From Cyclospora cayetanensis (lineage: Eukaryota; Apicomplexa; Conoidasida; Eucoccidiorida; Eimeriidae), in NCBI RefSeq assembly GCF_002999335.1, contig NW_020312048.1:124001-188000 (forward strand): a DNA stretch of 64,000 bases. Direction: 5' to 3'. Below the pieces are notes generated by a model. That model was not told where the DNA came from. It saw only the letters and a list, made by a program, of their open reading frames with translations, and made no database searches. The stretch's first letter is position 1; every line of letters begins with the position of its first letter. The translations under genes were made by a program, and so were the position numbers. Below, in pieces: positions 54,584-64,000 of this stretch.

Positions 54584-56799
54584 ACTAATTGCTTTTATAT
54601 ACCGAGCTAACATTAATTTGTAATCGGCCAGATGTGCGAACCAGCAAACCAATGAGTCAATTTGTTACTAACTCTTAGCTAAATGTAACTCGTGTAGTTT
54701 CAAAAGTCTGTGAAGCCGGACATCGTGGCGCACTTGAATGAAAACACACGCTCTTATGTTCGGGACCTAGGCAACGCTCTAGCATTTGAGCTGATTAATC
54801 CATCGTTGATCAACTATGTGCAGGAGAGCGGGAATTTTCCTGCCCCATAGCCGCTCCCTGGGCACGCAGAAACACGGAAACAGTGAACATGAGGAAATCG
54901 ATGAGTGCATCAACCGCTGAATTGAGTTCACTGGGACGAAAAGCACGTCTGCTAGGCAACACCGAAGGAGGGACCAAATCAACACGACTGCGGCAGCACT
55001 GTAGCAAATTGTCGTCGCCGAGCTAAAAAGTGTGAGCCTCCAACTCGGATCAAGCATGAGAATATACTACATAAGGAAAATCAGAATTAACACTAAATTA
55101 TTAGTGCCGCCGCACCTGATAGACCAGTCTCTCTATGCAAATACAGCACGTACCTGCAGTGTAATCGACTCCGAAGCCCCATAGAAGTCCAGGAAAGAAT
55201 GTGTGAAAAACCCATCCGAGAGTGCCTGAACATGAGACCGAGTGTAAAGAATACCTTACAACGCTCGAGGAATTAGCAATACACAGAGAGGATAGTTGCT
55301 ATTTCAAGCAGAGCCCGCGCTACGGAAGTACACATCATCAGGATTGGAGGCACACCATCCCTAGCGACTGGCGTTGATAACAGAACAAAATTGTAAAATA
55401 CTCCGCGGGGCAAAAGCAGTTTGCACCTACTTTATCATCGGGCACTGAGGTTGGTGTTCCTCACTCTATGTCACTGAAAGCCACTGTGTGTCCTCGGGGC
55501 TCAGTACTCCTTGAATTCAGCCCTTGTACGGTTCCCTGCGAATCCTCCGATTCGACACTGGTCCCTTGCCTGCGCGGCAAAGTTTGCGGATAATTCAGAT
55601 TTTGAGGCATTTGACGGAATGCAATATCGATAGTTTACCGCCAATCCCCTTTCTTAGGGCAAACGACAGGGTAAGAAGGAGCATCGATTCGTGAGATGGT
55701 AGCAAGTAGTTCTAGCCAGTTGCCCGCAAACGTCTTCTTCTGGCCACCTGGTGCATCTCGTGAAGCCTATGGATTTACCAAGACCAATTTTCAGGCTCGA
55801 AAATCACTCGACCACTGGCTATCAGAATTCCATGCTTGTTTCTCCTGAACATTGCGCATACAGCCGCGTGCCCTAGCCACCTCTTCTCTGAGTCCCTCCA
55901 CCGCTACCGATATTTGCTAGCCACGAAGCGCCAGGCATTGGCCAAAAACGGAGAGCGTCTTGCCAGCGTAGAAAAGGGAAGCGAGAGAGCGAGGAGTTAA
56001 CGAATGTATTGTTGTATGATAAGTCCTCTCAGCACGAGGAAGAGGACCAGGTGAAGGAACTATATTTTTGTGAGTGAAGAGCCACGCATACTGCACAAGG
56101 GTGCAGTTGATGTGCGCTATCTGCCCAGCTGACTAAATGTGGTTAGCAGTGCTCCCGCAATGGTCAATGTGCAGCCGGGTCATACATGCACACCAGAAAG
56201 CACGAAGGAACCTCGGATACCTATCCGCTATGATGCTCCTGGAGACTCTAGAAAGCTTATATATATCTCAAAAGTTACTGGTCCCAGCTCTGATGCGGCT
56301 CAAAACTCGCCCAATAAATATGGGCATGTCTGCCGAGTTGTCCACGACGATGTTGATGCTCTCCTGACGCTTGACATCCGGCACTCTAACTATCAAATCC
56401 TCAGTCAAAATAAGCCGAATCCCTTCAAGATATTGGAGGCTTTGCAAAAGGCCGGATCTAGGAGCATGTCGTGGCTTAAGCTGCTTAGAATCCGGACAAG
56501 ACAGTGGAAAATTCTGCCGCAGGATGCACCCCAGGCAACCCAAGGAACAGGTAGAGTTTTAGTAAGCTGATGTAAATGTACCCTCAGCCTAAAGAAACAT
56601 GATCGTGTTTGTTGCACAAAACAGCACTGTAAAGTGGAGTCGAAATGTAAAAACGATGAACCCATTGATTTGTGTGTGACCACAGCAGGCCATCATCAAC
56701 GTGTCAGTGTTTTACCTTTGTGCTGTTCTAGGTTTTGAAAATAGTAGCGGGTGAATGGGTGTCAAAAGCACAAGACATGCTTGATTTGAATGGACATCG

Positions 56800-57120
56800 T
56801 GAAGCCTCTCAGACAAGAGTGGTTGCGCTGCTCAATAGTAAGTCTCTGGAGCAATGAGAGAGCGCGTGGGTGACAACGCTGGGGATGCCTTCATGATGTA
56901 TGCAGGAGGCTCTCAATCCAGTGAACAGATCTTTGCTGATCAAAGCATTGAAATCTCTTCGCAAGGTCATCAAAAACTGGTGGTCGAGCTGAAGAGTACA
57001 ATGACGTGACGTCCACATAAAACGTGCCAGCATTTTTCACGCCCACCGCATTGCATAGAGGTTCTTTTCCCGCAGTACATAGGCTGTTGAGGTTCAGTGA
57101 AATGATGAGGATAACCAATA
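56800..57120 (-). pseudogene. integrase remnant of the retroelement
   Basis: Minus frames with TFYVDVTSLYSSARPPVFDD and, in another frame, LFTGLRASCIHHEGIPSVV followed by HALSHCSRDLLLSSAT. The second resembles the Ty3 integrase core where a HGIP motif precedes the second catalytic Asp region (SDRDPRFTS in relatives). Frameshifts separate the pieces and the catalytic Asp is not visible. Confidence 0.4.
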
Positions 57121-57639
57121 CATCGGTGTTTTAGAGGTCCCGTAACCCGTCGGGAGACAAGGACACCTTTTGATACGCTAACAGCATCGCGGGTCAAGAA
57201 GAAATCAAGCCCATAATCCGTTAGCGCAAGTATTCGATGAGATGCAGCGTGACCGATCTGCGTCCTTGCTGCGGCGTCAGCCTTGTCTGTGCAGGTCACA
57301 GACCGTGTGATCTGAAGTATCACAGTCAGAAAAAGGTCCGTGTTAAACCAGGAATGAAACTGTGGCTTTGATGTAGTCCAAAGAACTTTTCAATGCCTCT
57401 GGTTCCTTTAATGCAGAGATCAAGCCGTCGTTGCTTTTAACTTTTCCTGCATCTGGTCATTTCGTGCATGCGAAACAAAAAGTCCTAAAGACATGATTGG
57501 CCTAATTAGAAACGAACCTTTGGGCCTATCCTCATACCCACAGCCTTACTCATTCCGGAACAGCTGCAGCGCATGCAGTAGGTCCAATCGGCACTCTTGT
57601 GCGCTTCGGCTGCAGAAAAAGATGTTCTACATGCAGACT

Positions 57640-58115
57640 GCCGTCTACTAAAGCATTGATGAGTCGAAACGGGATACAGGCATTTTTTATTTGGAGGTGC
57701 GAACGTGGAACGTTGCTTTCTGCCGGTAGTTAGAGTGTGTTGATTTGTAGGAAGGCATCTGTGAAATCGACTGTATCAGAATGTTGCTCAGTGTATTTTG
57801 TCGTGTGATTCGCCAGTACGATCCATCAGCAGCAACTGCTGCATACTAATCGTGTTCAAGGTCTTGAAACTAGCACTTTGCGTTACCTTCCGTCGTTTTC
57901 TGATACCACAACCCGCTTATGCCCAAAAGCGCTGGTCGATTTCCTACATAAAGCCTTGTGCGATCAATCATTCTTCTCTCGCTTGAAATGTTTTTTATTC
58001 TGTGGGCGCTTTCGATTTCGCAAAACACAGCTTGGAGCTGAACCACGAATTAGCTCAATATGATGCGCCGGAAGACCAGCAGGTGTCCAGCGTGTTTGCA
58101 GGTCGTCCTTATTTA
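57640..58115 (-). pseudogene. reverse-transcriptase remnant of the retroelement
   Basis: Minus strand, right to left: TRWTPAGLPAHHIELIRGSA (entry to the Ty3 RT domain), ALLGISGLWYQKTTEG (the SPWGAPV-FVKKKDG motif region), FQDLEHD, DFTDAFLQINTL (the DLRSGYHQI motif) and IPFRLINALVDG (the MPFGLTNAPATF motif). Each is recognisable but separated by stops or frame changes; the YLDD active-site box was not found. Confidence 0.5.
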
Positions 58116-58879
58116 TCACATTCACGAGATCGCCTTCGACCTTTGCCCATTCCCGCTGTATCTCGGCAATAAGATTAATGGAGTTTGCCGGTAAAGAACC
58201 TGTCGCAGACCCACAAAAACGGGGCGTATGTTCAAAACCGCCCTCTGTTGCTGTACTACTGAGCCACCATCATGAAGGCTCGGCACAACTTTATTGAGCC
58301 ACCCACTCTACCCGGCTGACCATAGATGAAAGAAGAGTCGTTGAGGATAGTAGTAGTCTCTTGCTGGGGCTTCGTGGGAGACTAACCTCCACAGCACTTG
58401 GGTGTGCTCGCATCCCCCCTTCCTTTGGGTCAGCAATAGTTTACCTAGGATTATATAACAGTGCACTGGTCCAACATTATTAGGACTCACGGACCATTCT
58501 GATAGACTCGATTCTGATTTGCAGTCACATGTAGCTACCGTAGCCCTGCCCATCCGTGTTATCTACCGCCCGTCAGCAAGGTAAAGCCTTAGGGACTGTA
58601 CTCAAGGGTGAGCAGGTAGACTGCACATCTGCACCGTATCCTCCAATGCTTAACCAGGCCCGCTTCACATCCAATGTCAAGTGACGCTAGCAATTCTTTG
58701 TCAGGTGTTTGAACTTGTATCAACGCTGATTTGACCCGTGGCGAGTCTCCAAATGCGTCTCAATCCTTAGTAGGCCCCTTCACTGCCTTGCAGCTAGCGC
58801 AGAGGGCTTGCCTTTCAGGTGATGCACCTTTTTTGCTTACCAACCGGCCTGTTTCAGCTAGTTCCAGTTTCTTTGTTCA

Positions 58880-58965
58880 AGCTTTTTGACCTGTTGCATG
58901 CGCTTGCAGTTCTGGATTATATGACACCCTGTCCCACAGTATAGGCACATGCATTCTTCGAAGGT
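58880..58965 (-). pseudogene. Gag CCHC zinc-knuckle remnant
   Basis: Minus-strand translation CLYCGTGCHIIQNCKRMQQ fits C-x2-C-x4-H-x4-C exactly and is followed by a basic tail, as at the end of Gag in Ty3-like elements. Its position, just before the RT remnants in transcriptional order, fits. Confidence 0.6.
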
Positions 58966-59989
58966 TGTTTGGGCCCGCAAAAAGAATGTGGGCTTCTTTT
59001 GCCTTTCTTTTCTCGTGTATCTTAGGCTTCAAGATAGGGCATGTGGGCACAGTCCTGCAGAGCCCGAATCGGTGGCTCTTCCTATTTAGCTGGAGACGCA
59101 GACGTTGTGCTCATTCGTTCATATCTCAACCAGTCTATTCAAATTTGGCAGTCCCTCTGATCGGCTGTTTTCTCGTCAAGTCTCTGCCCTTTCTGGGCTC
59201 ACTTGATGTGAAACTTCGAGGTAGCTCCGGGACTAGCTACTAATAATCCAACAGCTAGTCCACGTTTCGTTTTTTGCGAACCAAAGTTACATATTTCTTG
59301 GTAAACAGGCTTATAACTTGGCCTCCGTGCTCCCGCCTTCTCAAATTTTAAAAGCTTGCTCTTGAGGTGATATTGGCGCAAACGAATGAGTCAGGCCTTT
59401 TATGCAGGCTGACGCCGTAGCAGGCCTTGCAGTCAGATGACTTGCTCTACATCAACACAGCCATCTTTCAAGTGCTTCTCCCTTCATAAGCGTGCCGCAA
59501 GCAACACTTGTTTTTCTTCGTCTGCGCGGTAAAATAGTGAAATATATCTTCAAAAGGCTAATTGAGTTTTCGAATTCTTGCCCATCCTGACAACCGTCAT
59601 ATTTTGCTGGTGTGCAATAATTTATTCCTTATAGACGCAACCATAAACAAGGTGTCGGCTGACTAGTCATACATTTCTGTCAAACTGAAACCACTGAGTT
59701 CAAACGAGCCTGCAGGGCAGCCTCCGCCAACCCAACAGGCCCTTTAACGCTCGATCGCCAGAGAATACTTCGTTTCCTAGCGTGTTGCCCAAAACACCCG
59801 GCTTACTACTTCGAATAAATTGGTTGCAGCCAGACAACTGTTATAGGGACGCCTGACATCCCGGTCCATCCGCAACCAATGGATGAGCGGGTTACAGCTG
59901 AATCGAACCATGCGGTGCCACCTGCTGTATCGCTTCACTGAAGATCTCTGTTGGGCAACACTTAACTCCAGGCCCAACTAGAACTTATA

Positions 59990-60158
59990 AGAAAGTTATT
60001 GAGTGCTTTCCAATATAACTTGCCTCTGCCCATGCTCTCACCCCTCTGCTTTCTGACAAAAGGGGAGAGGAGTTGCTCGAGTGGACGTTGATCTACCTGC
60101 TGAGCACTCCAAGCGTTCACAGCCAATTGCAGATAGCATCTAGCGCACACGCACAACG
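59990..60158 (+). repeat. right LTR-like repeat, copy E
   Basis: Contains gttattgagtgctttcc, tctcacccctctgctttctg, gagcactccaagcgttcac, ccaattgcagatagcatct and agcgcacacgcac in the same order as copy D. By eye roughly a quarter of positions differ, which implies an old insertion. Confidence 0.55.
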
Positions 60159-61629
60159 CAGAGAGCAAACGACCAGGCACAGGCACGAAATAAAGGCTGC
60201 GATCCCACCTCGATCCTCCTGTCTTTGTGAGATGCGCCTTTATAAGCTTTTGTCCCAGGTGCCCTTAGATCAGGGTCGTCATTACCAAACTACTGTGTAC
60301 GCACCTTTATGGGCGGGGTGTCCGCAAGGGTTCCTGCCCTTCAGTTGCCATTGAGCATCCTGCACGAAAGAAGGCACAATGACTCGCCAGCGAGAGTCTG
60401 TGATACCGAAAAAGAGTCGTGCGAATGTTTGAGGCCTCATGCGGTATTACGTAGTTGCCACCTGGGGCTACAAGTTGCAGGAGTGCCTCACTGCGTGTGC
60501 TTTTCTCACGACCGGGGCAAAGCAACAACAATGCATTGGAAGGAAGACGAGGGCATCCGCGCCGCGGGCCTCTGGGAAGGCATTCCAACAAAGTGACTGT
60601 CAAAAACAAGTAGAACGCATTCATCCATTCATGTTACGGTGCAGTATGAACTTATCAAGATACCGCACAAGCCCAGGGCTGTGAAGCACGGTGAAAGAGG
60701 GCCCTTCTCTCAAGCGCAGCAGCACACTGCCCTCTCTTTCTAAGGAAAATTCTCTAGCGAGCCATTCTAGACTCGACTTTTATTTAGAGGCACTCCGTGG
60801 CTTCTTTTTTAAGGTTATGCTCCGCCACCTCTACAACCACCTTTTCACCTTCTTTTGGCGTCCAGTAGACAAGTGGATCTTCCTGTGTGTCCCGCTGGTG
60901 CAGGCAACTGCCTGTCTGTCTTCGGTCTGCTTCCCTGCTTCATTTTATGCTTTTTACCCCTCCGTACATTCCGGTATCTTTCTTTTGGTCTCTTTCCCCA
61001 CCCAGATGCCCGCTATTTGCTTCGCTCGCTTTAACTGGCTTAATACATGCGTTCCCTAGGGACTCCCCAAACACATGGGGCTATCTGACCCCGGTTCAAG
61101 TAAGTAGCTTCCATCTCAACCAAGGGAGTCTACTCAGTCGGAATCTTCTCAATTCTACCAGGGGGCCACTGCACAAGCGTCTACTGGTAAATGTGCATTA
61201 CGCGGTGGTGCTGGTGGAGAGATTTCCCCAGGTACTCGTGTTAAAGCTGCATGTGGCAAAATGTCGGATTAACTTGTGCTGCTGCTCCCCTTAGCAGCGG
61301 CATGAGCTGCAAGGGCATACAGCTAGAGCGGCTTCGTCCTTGTAACGAAAAGAGGGTAGGAGCGATATAAAAATTCTAAAAGGCTAAAGCCCCGTTCTCA
61401 AGAACCAGCAAAGCTTCATCTGCAAGTGTCTATACACAGGAAAGAAACCCAATACGGAATTGCGCACATTGGCAAAATATGCATGCCAACCACGTGGGCA
61501 TGCCTACTGTGCTGGGTAAGCAGGGCGCGTATCCGTCAATAAGGAGAGCAGCAAAAACGAAAAGGCACCCCTGCTTCTGTGGAGCTAGGAGGTTCCCCTG
61601 TTAGACGGATTACGTGGCCGTAAGGCTTA
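60159..61629. other. intergenic, no gene recognised
   Basis: Downstream flank of the four-exon minus-strand gene. Frames up to about 135 codons occur on the plus strand (for example 60691-61294) but have no supported start, splice pair or family motif. Confidence 0.5.
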
Positions 61630-63090
61630 TTAAAGACAGCTGAGGACGCATAATTTGGTAAGGTTTGCGTCGGCGGTTGCGTTTTCCCGGAGTTTGTCCT
61701 TAACGAGCCGCCTGATATCTGTGTCTGCGGTCAGCCGGTCTCCTGTTGGGAGGATGCACTGAGGTGTCATTGACGTGAGGCTCAGGGGCCCAGTATGCGC
61801 CAAGAAGGGGGCCTTGTGATAAAAGTAGTCCACCCCCGAGTGAGGAATGGCGAACTGCCGCGTCTCGGGAGTCAGAGATTTCTGTAACGCAGCAGCACAG
61901 AAAGGACACCACAGGGGGCTCCTGTGGCAAGCAAGCTCACCGGCAGCGTCCCTCCCCTGCCCTTTGCTGCGCAAAGTTTGTATGGCCATGTCCAATAAGT
62001 GTAAGCCCCCCTTGAAGGCGCTAAACGCATGCGAAGTGGCTTGGCACAAGCAGGCTCGCAGAGCAAGGGGCAGGGGCCAGGGGGAAAAGAGACGCAGCAC
62101 AAAGGGTCGTCAACAAAAGCGGTGCAGGGGAGGGTGAGAAAGAGGAAGAGGAAGCGCGAGATTGGGTGAAGTAGCGCGCTACACACCCTTTGGAGAAGCC
62201 ACTCTCTTCTCAGCTCCTGATAGTGGTCGTAGTGCCAGTACTTGAACCGGGTCAAATCCCAGATGCCAATGGGCACAGGGCCTTGCGCTGCAGCGCCGCG
62301 TAAGAAGGGCCCTCGTATACAATCAGTGTTTGAGGACAGGGTATGGCGGAGGCGTCATGGATGCAAGACAGGAAGCAGCAGCACCAGTTTAACGCTGCCA
62401 AGACTCAAGGCAGCCCTGGCAGTCGCGGCACTAGCATCCGCCAGGGAGGAAAGCAGGGGATGGACGGGGGAGGAACGCAGCCTTACGCGTGTGGAGCCGG
62501 ATTCGAGCATCCGTATCGACTTCGTCTGCACTAGACATGCGCCTCTCATGAGGGTCCCTGCTCTGTATGGGGAGGAGCACCTTCGGTTTAAGCTCGGCGG
62601 CCTTTGGCGATTGGGGCTGAGATGCCTCCCGTGAAAACGACCGCGACATCTGTGGCGAGGAGAGACTGCTGGGGGGTGTTTTTGAATCGCTCTGTTCTTT
62701 GCCACTGCTGAAGGTCCTGGGGGTGTCGTCAGCCTCTGCAGGAGGCCTCTTTGCTGCATCCCCTTGTGTTGCGGATGCCATCGCAGTCTCGGCTGCTTCT
62801 TCCAAGGCAACTGATGAGGCTTTCTTTTTCTCGGAGGTTGCTGGTTTGAGCTCGGCAGCAGCTGTTTCGCGTGCTGCCTGTACTTGTGGCTCGTTTGAGG
62901 ACATGGCTAGCTGAGGAGAAGGGTCTGCCGCCAACGCGGCTAACGCGGCGGCAGTAGCCGTGGGGGAGCTGCCGCTCGAGGAGCTGCTGCTGAGATTCCC
63001 CTCAAGACTTCCTACAGGAGTTGGCTGTGGCGTGGGCGTCACTGGGGGTTCCTCAGGCCGCTGAGACTTCTTAGGACGGCGGGGGCTCAT
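61630..63090 (-). CDS. hypothetical protein, four exons
   Basis: Exons 63090-62487, 62287-62183, 62020-61941 and 61881-61630 agree in phase throughout and give 346 residues. The first 200 are disordered, Ser/Pro/Ala/Lys-rich (starts MSPRRPKKSQRPEEPP). The C-terminal 145 look folded and aromatic-rich: PIGIWDLTRFKYWHYDHYQE, GAYTYWTWPYKLCAAKG, KSLTPETRQFAIPHSGVDYF, LSLTSMTPQCILPTGDR and IRRLVKDKLRENATADANL. No signal peptide or membrane segment. I do not recognise the family. The density of Trp and Tyr codons and four consistent junctions make it a real gene; the acceptor of exon 2 (gcgctgcag|CG) is the weakest call. Confidence 0.65.
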
Positions 63091-64000
63091 CCTCTTGGGG
63101 GTTAAGGAATGCGTGAGCGTTGGTGGTGGGGTGGATGTATGGGGATATATGTGGATGTATGTGGATGTGCAGACCTGAGCAGACAGAGCACAAGCAAGAT
63201 GCGATGATGCGGGGGAAGCGCTGTGCAGCTCCGGGAGAGAGTAGCCTGTCTTTGTCTAAAGGGGTGCTCTACCTTCAAAGGCCCTTCTCCCTCGCTCTTT
63301 GAACAAATAAATATGCAGGTTTCAATGCCCAATGCCCTTCTCAGTATGCAGAGCACTGCAATATCAGAGGCCTGCAGAAACACAGGCGGTGGTGACGAGT
63401 CGAAATTTATCAGTAGTGCTGATCGATGGATGCGCCTCATGTAGAGAGTGCGTGCGTGTTAGGGAGCGAGCGAGTGCACCGCAAAGAGGTCTCGCCCCAT
63501 AATTTAAGCCACGGTGGAGGTGCTAAGTCACTAAAAGCAGGAATTTTTCTCAACAAGGGCTCTTTGCTGCCAGGGGGGCTTGTTGCCATCCCGTTGCTTA
63601 TGGCCCACGGAACCCCCTTCGACGACACGACCCCTCCACAAGTGTATGAATCCCTTTCAGCCCGCTGAAACCCGCGGCTCTCCTCTCTTCCAGTATGAGA
63701 AAGACACCGAAAAGGCGTTTTCGGCAGTTTCTGACTGCTGAAAGAACAACAGCATCTCGAGTGCCCTACAGCTGCCGTACTTGCCGTTTAAATGCTGTGG
63801 AGCTTATTACGCCTCTGCGAAGCCGTTAAGAGCCCCAAGCACAACGCGCGATGAAATGCTACATGCATGTTGAGCTGCATGGCGAATTGCCATTAGAGGA
63901 GCCGCGGATAAAGAGGCCTCACGGCGCTGCCGAACCTCTCGGGCGCCTGCTCAGGGGTGATTGGCGTACCTTGGCGTTTTATGCGAACTTTATGGCACGA
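63091..64000. promoter_or_regulatory. upstream flank of the four-exon gene
   Basis: Holds the promoter of the minus-strand gene starting at 63090. A ggatgtatg-type repeat lies at about 63129-63170. A plus frame at 63426-63668 has an ATG but no recognisable content. The window ends without another supported gene. Confidence 0.35.

Larger units (their letters stand above)
54410..60158 (-). mobile_element. decayed Ty3-like LTR retrotransposon
   Basis: Minus-oriented element bounded by two diverged direct repeats (54410-54583 and 59990-60158). Reading leftward from the right LTR the order is as in Ty3/Gypsy elements. A CCHC zinc knuckle of Gag comes first at about 58.9 kb (CLYCGTGCHIIQNC). Reverse-transcriptase pieces follow at 58.1-57.6 kb (LPAHHIELIRG, ALLGISGLWYQKTTEG, DFTDAFLQINTL, IPFRLINALVDG). 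Integrase-like pieces lie at 57.1-56.8 kb (HHEGIPSVVTHALSHCSRD). Frames shift repeatedly and stops are common, so it is dead. Gypsy-type (chromovirus-like) elements are known in Eimeria; placing this copy in that group is inference. Target-site duplications and a primer-binding site were not identified. Confidence 0.6.

Noticed and set aside
56139..56570. Plus-strand 143-codon frame inside the retroelement
   Set aside because: Lies antisense to the element, has no motif I can name, and the region is decayed; kept only as part of the element.

Overview
The window comes from a coccidian apicomplexan, most probably an Eimeria species. Two signs point there. Most genes carry long CAG-type triplet runs that give poly-Gln, poly-Ala or poly-Ser tracts, the homopolymer repeats typical of Eimeria. 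The 14.0-20.0 kb gene is an end-to-end match in length and domain order to the coccidian calcium-dependent protein kinase CDPK1. Genes are intron-rich, introns are T-rich with GT-AG ends and microsatellites, and both strands are used. Gene models here were built by hand from open frames, splice consensus and phase agreement.

Layout. 0-2.5 kb (minus): two-exon glutathione synthetase. 3.3-7.6 kb (plus): a RING1-like E3 ligase with a C3HC4 RING and a C-terminal RAWUL domain, the two domains of the catalytic subunit of Polycomb repressive complex 1. 7.6-14 kb: gene-poor, with a decayed plus-strand Ty3-like element at about 9.6-12.2 kb. 14.0-20.0 kb (plus): CDPK1, 12 exons, 507 codons, free of homopolymers. 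20-23.4 kb: no gene seen. 23.5-37.1 kb (minus): a long series of low-complexity coding blocks, probably one very large gene or two to three adjacent ones, function not recognised. 37.1-39.9 kb: non-coding with one LTR fragment. 39.9-44.0 kb (minus): a WD40 protein of the Cdc20/Cdh1 type (activators of the anaphase-promoting complex), three exons. 45.8-53.1 kb (minus): a seven-exon Spen/FPA-type RNA-binding protein (RRM domains plus SPOC domain). 53.8-61.6 kb: non-coding, holding a decayed minus-strand Ty3-like retrotransposon with diverged LTRs. 61.6-63.1 kb (minus): a four-exon gene of unknown function.

How the genes relate. There is no operon logic, as expected in a eukaryote. Four are regulatory: calcium-triggered secretion and motility (CDPK1), chromatin ubiquitylation (RING1-like), cell-cycle proteolysis (Cdc20-like) and RNA 3-prime-end or transcription control (Spen-like). 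Glutathione synthetase is metabolic. Homopolymer-rich stretches (0-7.6, 23.5-37, 40-54 kb) alternate with homopolymer-poor ones (8-23, 54-62 kb), which agrees with the repeat-rich/repeat-poor segmentation known for Eimeria chromosomes.

The most notable points are the RING-RAWUL protein, the threonine gatekeeper in CDPK1, the Spen/SPOC protein whose RRM is split by an Ala/Glu insert, a perfect 84-bp spacerless palindrome inside a coding exon, and an LTR family recognisable in five places.
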